The notes: a model not told the origin generated them from the letters alone. 64,000 nucleotides of DNA from Oscillospiraceae bacterium (GCA_028720105.1 JAQYLI010000040.1:62001-126000), one strand, 5' to 3'. Counted from the stretch's first letter, positions 50,096 to 59,884 are shown. Program-made: numbers and translations.

Positions 50096-51631
50096 ATGAG
50101 CGTACGTTTAGACCTTACCACAATCGCACCCGAGCTTATGGACGCAGTTATCTATATGGATAACTCCCCTGCCTATGCCGCATTCAAGGAGGAGATAGAA
50201 GCTATCCTTGCGGATTTCAACGCTACGGGACACCTTTCCTCAAGCTGGAAGGTGGACGAAAAGGAGCTTACCGCAAAGTCCGAGGACACTCTTAAAAATA
50301 TGCACCGCGCATACCTTATCTGGTCCTTCAGCGAGGAGAAGAAGAACGGCGCAGACCCCGACTGCTCCTGCCATACAATGGGCAAGCTTTTCTTCAAGTC
50401 CCAGGCAGAGGTCATCAAGGCTGTAAACGGCGGCGAGGAGACCTTTGCGGTGGGGAATGCTGTCAACGTTATCGAAGGCTTCAAATCGCAGATAAATTCC
50501 GATCCCGCTCTCTTTGAAAGCGTAAAGGATTTCTTTAAGAAATATGTTTACGGCTATTTCTTCAACTTCCTTTCCGAAGCAAAGATAATGAAGAAATACG
50601 CCGAAATGCTGGCATATCTGGGCGTAATGTCCAACAAGATACCCACAAGTGTTTCCGAGCAGCAGAAGATACTGCCCAAGATGGCAATTCTCCTTACAAA
50701 CGACCGCTTCAAGTATTTAAACGGCTTTGTTCCCAAGAGCCTTATGCTTGATATCATATTCGACAGGATAGAGTTTGCGACCCTTTCCGAAAAGGAAACC
50801 GCTCTTGTCAAGGAGAGGATAGTTACCTTTATCACAAAGAAGTACAGAACAGACAAGGAGGACGACATTGAGCTTCTGAGCGACGACGTTACCGCTTCCT
50901 TTGCTTCTGATTATTTCGCTAAATACATAAACGTTCCCGAGTTCTGCGAGGGGCTTTACCGCAAATGTGCAAGCGGCGTGAGAACATTCCTGGACTGCGA
51001 CCGGGACGATACCGGCGATTACAGCGCCGCAAAGCTTAACGAGCTTACAAGCGCAAAGTGCAGCATTGATTACAACAGCTTCTACACCACCGAAAAGGCT
51101 CCCTGCAACGACACCTCTCTGGGCGGCACAGAGCTTTGCTGGAAATATCCCATTATCTTCAAGGACGCTTCCGATTATTTCTTTGCTCCTGTTTATGAGG
51201 AGCTTGTATATCCTGTGCTTGACAAGGATATTTACAAGGTGGTTTCCGAGGGGGATATTCCCTACGGCATCTTCCCCTTTGCGGACGAGGCTTTCAGAAC
51301 AAATACCATTCGCACCGCCGCAGGCATTTCCGACACCTCCCTTTCTGTCAGAAAGGACAGACTTGCAGTTCTCGAACAGCTGGTACGTCTCAGCAGCGAC
51401 AGCTCTGCCTCTCCGAGAGACAGAAAAATGCTTATGCTTGAGCAGACCCTCTGCCTTGTTTCCGGAAACTGCAGCGAAGCAAAGTACAAGGCACTTATCA
51501 CCGAAAATGTTTTCGGCACCGACCTTTACGAGGAATATATCCGCTACAGAATGGACCTTCTTGTGGGCAGCGCGCTTACAAGCCTTGAAGCTAAGAAAGT
51601 CCTGCTTGATGAGGTGAATAAGATAGGCTGA
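50096..51631 (+). CDS. Hypothetical 511 aa protein, no recognisable domain
   Basis: Full-length ORF, RBS agaaagga, 45 nt after pyrE. Confidence 0.8.
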   Translation: MSVRLDLTTIAPELMDAVIYMDNSPAYAAFKEEIEAILADFNATGHLSSSWKVDEKELTAKSEDTLKNMHRAYLIWSFSEEKKNGADPDCSCHTMGKLFFKSQAEVIKAVNGGEETFAVGNAVNVIEGFKSQINSDPALFESVKDFFKKYVYGYFFNFLSEAKIMKKYAEMLAYLGVMSNKIPTSVSEQQKILPKMAILLTNDRFKYLNGFVPKSLMLDIIFDRIEFATLSEKETALVKERIVTFITKKYRTDKEDDIELLSDDVTASFASDYFAKYINVPEFCEGLYRKCASGVRTFLDCDRDDTGDYSAAKLNELTSAKCSIDYNSFYTTEKAPCNDTSLGGTELCWKYPIIFKDASDYFFAPVYEELVYPVLDKDIYKVVSEGDIPYGIFPFADEAFRTNTIRTAAGISDTSLSVRKDRLAVLEQLVRLSSDSSASPRDRKMLMLEQTLCLVSGNCSEAKYKALITENVFGTDLYEEYIRYRMDLLVGSALTSLEAKKVLLDEVNKIG

Positions 51632-51639
51632 GTTTTTGC

Positions 51640-51668
51640 TTGACATCGGCGGGATTTTCGGGTATAAT
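51640..51668 (+). promoter_or_regulatory. Perfect-consensus sigma-A promoter TTGACA-N17-TATAAT
   Basis: ttgaca tcggcgggattttcggg tataat. Confidence 0.88.
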
Positions 51669-51720
51669 GAATAATGAACGATGTTAAAAGCATTTCAAGG
51701 CTTATCTGAGCTGCTTGATC

Positions 51721-51753
51721 AATGGGGATAGGAAAAATGTTCTTATCCCCATT
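51721..51753 (+). promoter_or_regulatory. Leader hairpin in 5' UTR (14 bp stem, 5 nt loop)
   Basis: AATGGGGATAGGAA-aaatg-TTCTTATCCCCATT, one G-U pair. Confidence 0.75.
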
Positions 51754-51816
51754 TATTGTATCGAACACTGCAAAATATTTTTAATTTTTTTATCAAAGGA
51801 AAGGAATGATCTGTCA

Positions 51817-52362
51817 ATGTCCAAAACTATTCTCGTCACGGGAGGAGCGGCAAGCGGCAAATCAAGATGGGCTGTAACATACCTTGCTGCCTGTGATTAT
51901 GTTCTCTATCTTTCTGTTGCTGACAATGTGGATAACGATACTATGGGACGTATCGAGTACGGAAACAAGCATAACTACGTTGAGTGGGACATCAAAACCG
52001 GGGTAACTTCGGCTCCCGCAGAGTGCATAACCGACCACAAGTTTGTAATTTTCGACAACCTTGCCGCATATACTTCCCGGGTGATGAAGGAAATGTGCTC
52101 CGATATCGCCTCTATGAGCGAGGAAACCAAAAAAGCCATTGAAAAAAAGGTCATAGCCGATATTTCGGATATGTACGATAAAATTATGGTCATCGACGGC
52201 ACTATGATAACCGTTACTCTTGAAACAGGCTTCTCCGTGACCCCCGAAAACAAGGAACAAGCGGTTTTCAGAGAGGTACTCGGAAATGTAAATCAGCGTA
52301 TCGCCAATATGTCCAACGAGGTATATCTTTCCGCCAGCGGTATCCAATTTAAGATCAAGTAA
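51817..52362 (+). CDS. CobU-like adenosylcobinamide kinase/guanylyltransferase family protein
   Basis: ILVTGGAASGKSRWAVTYLA P-loop, VLYLSVADNVDNDTMGRIEYG. Confidence 0.78.
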   Translation: MSKTILVTGGAASGKSRWAVTYLAACDYVLYLSVADNVDNDTMGRIEYGNKHNYVEWDIKTGVTSAPAECITDHKFVIFDNLAAYTSRVMKEMCSDIASMSEETKKAIEKKVIADISDMYDKIMVIDGTMITVTLETGFSVTPENKEQAVFREVLGNVNQRIANMSNEVYLSASGIQFKIK

Positions 52363-52379
52363 GAAAGGATTGTTTTGAA

Positions 52380-53441
52380 ATGACCTTTGAAGAATTTATT
52401 CTGGAAGCCAGAGAAATGGGCGCTTCCGATATTCATCTTACAGTAGGTGCGCCTACCGTTGTCCGCATAAACGGAGAGCTGAGAAAATTCAAGGAGCTTT
52501 CCGATGTAGTTGTTAACCGCACCATTCTTTCCATTCTTAACGCCGAGCAGGAGCAGCTTCTCACCAAGGGAAATGACATCGACTTCAGCTTCCAGCTTGA
52601 AAACGGCGCAAGACAGAGAGTTAACGTGTTCAGACAGAGCGGCAGACTTGCCTGCGCTATAAGACTTTTAAATGACAATATCCCAACCCTTGAAGAACTT
52701 AGAATGCCCTCTGTCCTGACTGAGCTTGCAGAGAAAAAGCGCGGACTCATTCTTGTTACAGGTCCTACAGGCTCGGGAAAATCCACCACCCTTTCCGCAA
52801 TGGTAGATTACATAAACAAGCACCGTGCCTGCCATATCATAACCATTGAGGACCCTGTGGAATACAAATACGTTCAGGACAAGGCTACCATTCATCAGCG
52901 TGAGATAGGACGTGACGTTTCTTCTTTCAGCGACGCCCTGAGAAGCGCCCTCAGAGAGGACCCCGACGTTATCCTCGTGGGAGAAATGAGAGATTATGAG
53001 ACCGTTTCACTTGCAATGACTGCAGCAGAAACAGGACATCTTGTGCTTGCGACCCTCCACACCTCAGGTGCCGCTCAGACCATTGACCGTATTATCGACG
53101 CCTGCCCTCCCCACGCGCAGGAGCAGGTAAGAGCGCAGCTTGCAAATATGTTCCAGGGCGTAGTTTCCCAGACCCTCGTTCCCACCGCCGATGGCAAGGG
53201 ACGTGTTGCCGCTCTTGAGATACTCATCGGAACCGACGCCGTAAAGAGCCAGATAAGAGCAAACAAGATACCTCAGATGGAATCTGTAATGCAGGCAGGC
53301 GCACGTCAGGGAATGTGCACTCTCCAGGACAATCTTGTAAGACTTTACAAGAGAAACATCATTTCCTACGAGACCGCTATGGAATACTCTCCCGACAAGA
53401 CAGAAATGGAAAAGGCTCTGAATATGACCGCAGGCTTCTGA
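52380..53441 (+). CDS. pilT: Type IV pilus twitching motility ATPase
   Basis: GASDIHLTVGAPTVVRINGEL, GPTGSGKSTTLSAMVDYIN, ALREDPDVILVGEMRD, LVLATLHTSGAAQTIDRIID. Confidence 0.95.
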   Translation: MTFEEFILEAREMGASDIHLTVGAPTVVRINGELRKFKELSDVVVNRTILSILNAEQEQLLTKGNDIDFSFQLENGARQRVNVFRQSGRLACAIRLLNDNIPTLEELRMPSVLTELAEKKRGLILVTGPTGSGKSTTLSAMVDYINKHRACHIITIEDPVEYKYVQDKATIHQREIGRDVSSFSDALRSALREDPDVILVGEMRDYETVSLAMTAAETGHLVLATLHTSGAAQTIDRIIDACPPHAQEQVRAQLANMFQGVVSQTLVPTADGKGRVAALEILIGTDAVKSQIRANKIPQMESVMQAGARQGMCTLQDNLVRLYKRNIISYETAMEYSPDKTEMEKALNMTAGF

Positions 53442-53460
53442 TAAACAGAATATAAGTAAA

Positions 53461-53512
53461 CACCCGATGTATCAGGCAATTTTCTTTGACTGATATATCG
53501 GGTGTTTTTTAT
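53461..53512 (+). terminator. Rho-independent terminator
   Basis: ACACCCGATGTATCAG..CTGATATATCGGGTGTTTTTT. Confidence 0.85.
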
Positions 53513-53721
53513 ATCACCGGATAAACGCAAAACGTCTTAGGTTCACCGCACACGACCACATCTTTAATATCCTTTTTCCGGAAAGGCACGAAGCCGTCAA
53601 CAATTTTTTTAGAAACGGATCAAAGCATTTTTCATAGTCTATCTCGGCTATGAAAACTCCGTCGGGCAATGAGACTTTAAATATAATGCGTTTTGCATAT
53701 GCTTCGCGCCTTGAAGAATAA

Positions 53722-54183
53722 TTATATCATTTTAAGAAACTCAATAACCTTCGCCGCATTTGTATCGGGTTTGATCTTTGGCATAGCCTTGATGATAACG
53801 CCATTTTCGTCAATGACATAGCAGGTGCGGACAACGCCCATACTTACCTTGCCGTAATTCTTCTTTTCCTGCCATACGTCGTATGCCTTTATAGCTTCAA
53901 GCTCGGGGTCGGAGAGAAGTATAAAGGGCAGGGAGTATTTCTCAGCAAATTTAACGTGGGAGGCTGTGCTGTCCTTGCTTATGCCCACCACCTCTGCGCC
54001 CAGGGACTTTATTTCCTCATAAGCCCCGCCGAATGCCGCCGCCTGCCTTGAACAGCCGGGAGTGTTGTCCTTGGGGTAGAAATACAGCACCAGCTTCTTT
54101 CCCTTGAAATCCTCGAGGGTGTATTCCTTTCCGTCCTTGTCCTGTAATCTGAACTGTGGAGCTTTTACATTTTCTGTAAGCAT
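53722..54183 (-). CDS. bcp: Thioredoxin-dependent peroxiredoxin, BCP family
   Basis: APQFRLQDKDGKEYTLEDFKGKKLVLYFYPKDNTPGCSRQAAAF. Confidence 0.94.
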   Translation of the reverse strand: MLTENVKAPQFRLQDKDGKEYTLEDFKGKKLVLYFYPKDNTPGCSRQAAAFGGAYEEIKSLGAEVVGISKDSTASHVKFAEKYSLPFILLSDPELEAIKAYDVWQEKKNYGKVSMGVVRTCYVIDENGVIIKAMPKIKPDTNAAKVIEFLKMI

Positions 54184-54185
54184 TT

Positions 54186-56771
54186 TTAATCACCTTTCTT
54201 ATCAATTAGCTTTATTCCTCGGGTATTCCTGCCTTTTGCGGCATTATCCCCGATAATTTTTTGTATTTCTGCTTCCGCCGTCTTCACTTCCTCGTAAAAT
54301 TCCGAAGCGGACACACGATATGCCCCGTTTCCGAGGATTATGACCTGCTCCGCTCCGTCCGATGTGGCAACACGCACACGGAAATCCTTCGCCAGCTCGT
54401 GGGACACCTTTTCGATGTACATATCCGCCGTTTCTGCCTCCTTGGTGTATACAACAGAAATGCCGCCGACTTTTTCCACCTCCCGATGCTCGCCCTTCAC
54501 CTTGTAGGCGTCGAAAACTAAAATGACCTCACACTTTTTATATCCTCTGTAATTGCAGAGAAGCTGTATGAGCCTGCTTCTGGCAAGGTCAAGATTATCC
54601 GCCGCTAATTTTTTAAGCTCCTCCCAGGAGAAGATTATGTTGTATCCGTCCACAAGCAGATAGGTGGGACCTTTGGGCAGGGGCTTGGGCTTTGACTTTG
54701 CAGGCGGCTCATATTCACGTCTCATTGCCGCACGGGGATTTCGGTCAATTTTTCCGTAGGTGCGCTCAAATATCGCCATAAGCTCATCATCGTCCGCAGG
54801 CGTTGATGATATGGTTCGGGAAAACGCCCTCTCCTCTGTTGGCTCCTCGCTCTTGAAAGAAATGCCGCTTTCAAGGTGAGCGTAATTTTTCACCTCATCC
54901 CACTTCACCCCGAAGCCTGCTCCGTGAGCGCAGAAAACGCTGTCGGCGGTGTTTTCAAGGTCGCTGTCGGGGTCATAGCCCGTCTTTTCTATGACCTCAT
55001 CGGCATTGTGGCAGGGATAATACCCCTTGAATACGCAGCTTAGCTGCCCCTTGCCCTTGGTGTAGCCTGCGACAGCTGTGTGGTAATCCGCCATTTCGGA
55101 AACAGGGGAGCTGCCTTTGATGACCGTGTTTTCTCCCTCGTTTTCGGGTGAGGAAAATTCTGCGCACATCTGCTGAAGATCGTTTATCGCCCTGCCCGTA
55201 CATTCGCGGGGTATTCGCAGGGAAAAGCAGTAAAACGGCTCGAGCAGCACGCTTTCGGCGCACCGCAGACCCATTCGCACCGCTCTGTATGCCGCCTGTC
55301 TGAAATCTCCCCCCTCGGTATGCTTGAGATGAGCCTTTCCCGTTACAAGGGTTATTTTCATATCGGTCACGGGCGAGCCTGTGAGTACGCCTATGTGGGT
55401 CTTGTCGTGAAGATTTGAGAGAATAAGCCTTTGCCAATTCCTGTCAAGAACGTCCTCGGAACATTCGGAGCAGATGACCAGCCCGCTGCCCGCAGGCAAT
55501 GGCTCCATAAGCAGATGCACCTCCGCATAATGTCTCAGCGGCTCATAGTGCCCTATTCCCACAACGGGAGCGGCAATGGTTTCCCTGTAGGCGATACTGC
55601 CCCTGTCAAAGCCAATCTCCGTGCCGAAACGCTCTTTTATCACCGCCGTGAGAATTTCAAGCTGTATCTTGCCCATAAGGCTCACGTGTATCTCCCCGTA
55701 GCGTGAGTCGAAGCTTACGTGCAGGGTGGGGTCCTCCTCCTCAAGAAGCAGCATATTCTTATACATCGTGTGAACGTCAGTCCCCGCGGGGAGAACTAGC
55801 CTGTAGCTGAGAACGGGGGTGAGAAGCGGAGACGCTCCGTCCTGTTCTCTGCCTATACCCTGTCCCGCATAGGTCTTTGAAAGTCCTGCGGCGGCAACGA
55901 GAGAGCCTGCGTAGGCTGTATCGGGAGATGTGAATTTCGCTCCCGAATATATCCGAAGTGCAGTGACCTTTTCCCCGTCTATCTCTGAGCGGACTTTAAG
56001 GCTGCCCCCGGTTATCTTCATATGGGTAAGGCGGAGGTTATTTTCGGTGGTAATTTTGTATACCTTCGCCCCGAACTCACTGCCGTATTCGGGAGCTTTT
56101 GTATAAGCTGATATGCCCGAAAGCAGCTCTTTTATCCCCGCAAGCTTCAGCGCAGAGCCGAAATAACAGGGAAAAACATTTCTTCGTGAAACCGCTTCTC
56201 TGATAATTTCATCGGGTATCTTTCCCGTTTCAAGAAAGCTGTTCATCATATCTTCGTCAAGGTCGGCAAGGCTTTCGTAAAACGGGGACTTGTCCTCTCT
56301 CGGCGTAAAATCGGTTATCCTGTCCGAAAGCTTTGCTTTAAGCTCCGCAAGCAGAAAGTCCTTTCCCGTGACGGCAATGTCCGTTTTGTTCACGAAAATA
56401 AATACGGGGATATTGTATCTGCCGAGCAGCCGCCAGATAGTCTCCGTATGGCTCTGCACCCCGTCAATGCCGCTTATCACAAGTATGGCGCAGTCAAGGA
56501 CGGACAAGGCTCTTTCCGTTTCAGCGGAAAAATCCGTATGCCCGGGGGTGTCAAGGAGGGTGTATTCCGCCCCGTCCATACGCATAACCGCCTGCTTTGC
56601 AAAGACGGTTATGCCGCGGCTGCGCTCAATGGCGTGGGTGTCCAGAAAGGAATTTTGTTTATCTACCCGACCAAGCTTTCTCAGTTCGCCGCTTACATAC
56701 AGCATTGCTTCGGAAAGGGTGGTCTTTCCTGCGTCCACGTGGGCGGTCATTCCGATCACAAGTCGTTTCAT
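54186..56771 (-). CDS. TetM-like translational GTPase fused to C-terminal NYN (YacP/Rae1-like) nuclease domain
   Basis: G1 AHVDAGKTT, G3 DTPGH, G4 NKTD; C-terminal TYLLVDGYNIIFSWEEL...VILVFDAYKV...VVYTKEAETADMYIEK...VRVATSDGAEQVIILG. Confidence 0.93.
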   Translation of the reverse strand: MKRLVIGMTAHVDAGKTTLSEAMLYVSGELRKLGRVDKQNSFLDTHAIERSRGITVFAKQAVMRMDGAEYTLLDTPGHTDFSAETERALSVLDCAILVISGIDGVQSHTETIWRLLGRYNIPVFIFVNKTDIAVTGKDFLLAELKAKLSDRITDFTPREDKSPFYESLADLDEDMMNSFLETGKIPDEIIREAVSRRNVFPCYFGSALKLAGIKELLSGISAYTKAPEYGSEFGAKVYKITTENNLRLTHMKITGGSLKVRSEIDGEKVTALRIYSGAKFTSPDTAYAGSLVAAAGLSKTYAGQGIGREQDGASPLLTPVLSYRLVLPAGTDVHTMYKNMLLLEEEDPTLHVSFDSRYGEIHVSLMGKIQLEILTAVIKERFGTEIGFDRGSIAYRETIAAPVVGIGHYEPLRHYAEVHLLMEPLPAGSGLVICSECSEDVLDRNWQRLILSNLHDKTHIGVLTGSPVTDMKITLVTGKAHLKHTEGGDFRQAAYRAVRMGLRCAESVLLEPFYCFSLRIPRECTGRAINDLQQMCAEFSSPENEGENTVIKGSSPVSEMADYHTAVAGYTKGKGQLSCVFKGYYPCHNADEVIEKTGYDPDSDLENTADSVFCAHGAGFGVKWDEVKNYAHLESGISFKSEEPTEERAFSRTISSTPADDDELMAIFERTYGKIDRNPRAAMRREYEPPAKSKPKPLPKGPTYLLVDGYNIIFSWEELKKLAADNLDLARSRLIQLLCNYRGYKKCEVILVFDAYKVKGEHREVEKVGGISVVYTKEAETADMYIEKVSHELAKDFRVRVATSDGAEQVIILGNGAYRVSASEFYEEVKTAEAEIQKIIGDNAAKGRNTRGIKLIDKKGD

Positions 56772-56840
56772 TTTTTCATTCCTAAACTAATAATTTTGTT
56801 ATTATTATACCACGTAGGGAGATAATCGTCAAGCAAAAAA

Positions 56841-56868
56841 ACCGCCGCACAAAAATCTGTGCGGCGGT
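56841..56868 (-). terminator. Rho-independent terminator
   Basis: ACCGCCGCAC..GTGCGGCGGT with T-run on minus strand. Confidence 0.85.
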
Positions 56869-56888
56869 TATAATAAACAGTGAAAAAA

Positions 56889-58628
56889 TTACTTGAGAAC
56901 AACGAGGTAAGGACCGCCTGCGGTTACAGAGAATGTGCAGGAGCCGTCGGACTGAACCTTAGCCTTGGAAATGCCCTTGAGGGAGCTGGAGTTGGGATCG
57001 TAGCGGTAAACAACAGCTGTGCAGCCTTCGCGCTTGCTTGAGAACTTAACAGTAACGCTTGCCTTGGAGCCGAAGCTGTCGTAGTTGTTGGAGATACCGA
57101 TCTCAGCCTTTGCAACAGCGTCCTTTGCAGCCTTGCTTACGAGCTTGTCAGGAATGAAGTCGATGTTGTACTCGGTGTAAACGATCATATCCTGAGCCTT
57201 ATCAATGTCCTTGCCGTTTATAGTCCACTTAACTCCGCTGTCAAGAACGAATGTTACATTTACATTCTTGCCGTCGAGAGCTGTAAGAACGTCCTTGGCA
57301 ATGATATTTGCGCCGTTCATATCTACCTTGATGGTATCGCCCTTAGAAGCAGCGTTGATGTACTTGATGATAGTGCTCCAGCCTGCCTTGGTCTTTTTAC
57401 CGTAGATGTAAGGCTCGCCGTCCTCAGCTTCCTTGGCGGTGGTAGTGGTCTTGTTGCTGAGGCTGTTGCGGAGAGTGTAGTAAGGATCGATATAGCCGTA
57501 GGGGCTGTAATATCCGTAATATCCGTAGTAGTTGGTGTAAGCGTTGCCGTAGTAGTTATAGGGAACATAGGTGATATCTGTTCCGAGAGCGGTTCCGCCT
57601 GCAGCCTTTGCAGCCTCGAGAGTGCCGTAATATGTGCCGTTGTAGTAGTAATAGTAGCCTACTCTTTCGGTGTTGCCGTAGGGAGTGTAGTAAATATCAA
57701 CGCCAACTGTTCCGCCTGCGTCCTTAGCAGCCTGGAGAGAGGGATATGCAACGCCGTTGTAGTAGTACTTGTAAATGGAGCCAACAGCAGCGGAATCGGT
57801 ATTATAGAGATATCCTACAGCGGTAACATATGAAGCATTGCCGCCCGAAGCATTTACAGCAGCAGAATAGGTGCTGTAGTATCTGCCTGTGTAGGAGCTG
57901 TAGTAATAGCCGTTCTTGTAGTAATTGTTATAGTAATCTCCGACATAGGAAACATATGCGGAGTTGCCGTTGGAAGCGCTTAAAGCGTCAGAGTAAGAGT
58001 TGTAGTACTTACCTGTGTAGGAACTGTAGTACTTGCCATAGCCGTAATAATTATACCAGTAATCGCCGCCCATATAGGTTACATAGTTAGAATTACCTCT
58101 GGAAGCGTTAAGAGCCTCCTGGTAAGTGCTGTAGTAAAGACCTGTGTAGGAGCTGTAGTAACGGTTAGCGATTGCGGAAGAGCCAACGTATGTAACATAC
58201 TTTGCCCGACCGCCTGCTGCGGAAAGAGCATCGGCATAGGTCACATAATACTTGCCGTTAAGAGAGCAGTAATAGCCTGTGCCTGTTGTTGAATAGTTGG
58301 TATTGATGTAGTAAGAGCCAACGTAGATCTCAACGGGATTTGCAACGCCGTCAGACTTAGCTGCGTCTACGGAATCGTAATATTTCTTGTTAACAGAGTC
58401 ATAATACTTGAGGTCTGCGCTTGCAGGGATCTTACCGTAGGGAACAGACTCGTAAGCTCCCAGATTATTTCCTGCAGCAGCTGCTGCGTCCATAGGGCTG
58501 GAGTAGTAAATTCCATTATAATAGTAATAATAATCCTGAACTGCGGAAACGCTGAATGCCATTGCCTGAGTTGCCATCAGGAGAGCTGCGGCAGCGGCGG
58601 CTATAGACTTGGTCAGTTTCTTGCTCAT
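56889..58628 (-). CDS. Secreted Tyr-rich tandem repeat protein
   Basis: Signal peptide; about eight imperfect repeats YYSSYTGKYYNSYSDALSASNGNSAYVSYVG; separate C-terminal domain. Confidence 0.85.
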   Translation of the reverse strand: MSKKLTKSIAAAAAALLMATQAMAFSVSAVQDYYYYYNGIYYSSPMDAAAAAGNNLGAYESVPYGKIPASADLKYYDSVNKKYYDSVDAAKSDGVANPVEIYVGSYYINTNYSTTGTGYYCSLNGKYYVTYADALSAAGGRAKYVTYVGSSAIANRYYSSYTGLYYSTYQEALNASRGNSNYVTYMGGDYWYNYYGYGKYYSSYTGKYYNSYSDALSASNGNSAYVSYVGDYYNNYYKNGYYYSSYTGRYYSTYSAAVNASGGNASYVTAVGYLYNTDSAAVGSIYKYYYNGVAYPSLQAAKDAGGTVGVDIYYTPYGNTERVGYYYYYNGTYYGTLEAAKAAGGTALGTDITYVPYNYYGNAYTNYYGYYGYYSPYGYIDPYYTLRNSLSNKTTTTAKEAEDGEPYIYGKKTKAGWSTIIKYINAASKGDTIKVDMNGANIIAKDVLTALDGKNVNVTFVLDSGVKWTINGKDIDKAQDMIVYTEYNIDFIPDKLVSKAAKDAVAKAEIGISNNYDSFGSKASVTVKFSSKREGCTAVVYRYDPNSSSLKGISKAKVQSDGSCTFSVTAGGPYLVVLK

Positions 58629-58876
58629 TGTAAAATCTCCTTTGCATTTTTATAATAATATATTTTTGCATAATAAAATAGGTACAGAATGACCGTACTT
58701 ATCCTAATCCAAATACATTATAACACATAATTCTCTTATTGCCAATAGTTTTTTTAACAAAAATTATTACAATTTGGTTACAATTTATTGCCATATTGGT
58801 TATTTATCCCGTGAATAAGGGAATATATTATGATAAAAATATAATATATCAATATTTTCGGAAAGGCTGTGCAAAA

Positions 58877-59875
58877 ATGGAAAGGATCGCTTTTTTTGAT
58901 ACCAAGCCCTATGACAGGGAGCATTTCGACAAATTAAACAAAAACTTTGACATTCACTATTATGAGGACAAGCTCACCCGAGAAACAGCCGCTCTTGCCG
59001 AGGGCTGCAGAGCGGTGTGTGCCTTTGTGAACGACTGTCTTGACAGCAGGGTAATAGAAGAGCTGGTGAAAAGAGGAGTAAAGCTCCTGCTTATGCGCTG
59101 TGCGGGATATAACAACATTGACCTGAAATATGCTTCTGGCAGGCTGACCATACTCAGAGTGCCCGCATACTCTCCCTATGCTGTGGCGGAGCACGCAATG
59201 GCGCTGATACTGCTTCTTAACCGCAAGATACACAAATCCTACCTGCGGACCCGCGACTATAATTTCAGTATAAACGGGCTTACGGGCTTCGACCTTCACG
59301 GCAAGACCGCAGGCATTATCGGAACGGGAAAGATCGGGCAGGTGTTTATAGATATCTGCAAAGGCTTCGGAATGAAAGTGCTTGCCTACGACCCCTTTCC
59401 CAATGAAAAAGCCGCATTGGAAAAGGGCTTTGAATACACGGACAAGGACAGGCTTTTCTCCGAAAGCGATATTATTTCCCTTCATTGTCCTCTTACCAAG
59501 GACACACGGTATATAATCGACGAGGACAGCCTGCGGAAAATGAAGAACACCGCTTATATCGTGAACACCTCAAGAGGCAAGCTTATCGACAGCGAGGCTC
59601 TTCTCAGGGCGCTTAGGGAAAAGCGTATCGGCGCGGCAGGTCTGGACGTTTACGAGGAGGAGACGGACGTTTTCTACGAGGACCGCTCCGGGGATATCAT
59701 TGACGATGAGACCCTATCCCTGCTTATTTCTATGCCGAATGTGATAATAACCTCCCATCAGGCGTTTCTCACCGAGGAGGCTCTGAGCGCCATTGCACGG
59801 GTAACTCTGTCAAATGCCGAGGAATATTTTTCGGGTGCGGAAAAATTCACTAACGAAGTGGTTTACGGAATGTAA
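58877..59875 (+). CDS. ldhA: D-2-hydroxyacid dehydrogenase (D-lactate dehydrogenase-like)
   Basis: MRCAGYNNIDL, GKTAGIIGTGKIGQVFIDICKGFGM, SLHCPLTKDTRYIID, GLDVYEEE. Confidence 0.92.
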   Translation: MERIAFFDTKPYDREHFDKLNKNFDIHYYEDKLTRETAALAEGCRAVCAFVNDCLDSRVIEELVKRGVKLLLMRCAGYNNIDLKYASGRLTILRVPAYSPYAVAEHAMALILLLNRKIHKSYLRTRDYNFSINGLTGFDLHGKTAGIIGTGKIGQVFIDICKGFGMKVLAYDPFPNEKAALEKGFEYTDKDRLFSESDIISLHCPLTKDTRYIIDEDSLRKMKNTAYIVNTSRGKLIDSEALLRALREKRIGAAGLDVYEEETDVFYEDRSGDIIDDETLSLLISMPNVIITSHQAFLTEEALSAIARVTLSNAEEYFSGAEKFTNEVVYGM

Positions 59876-59884
59876 GTAAAAAAC

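Noticed and set aside
54186-56771. Tetracycline resistance determinant (TetM/TetW)
   Set aside because: TetM-like but fused to NYN and embedded beside bcp with no mobile element; resistance cannot be claimed from sequence
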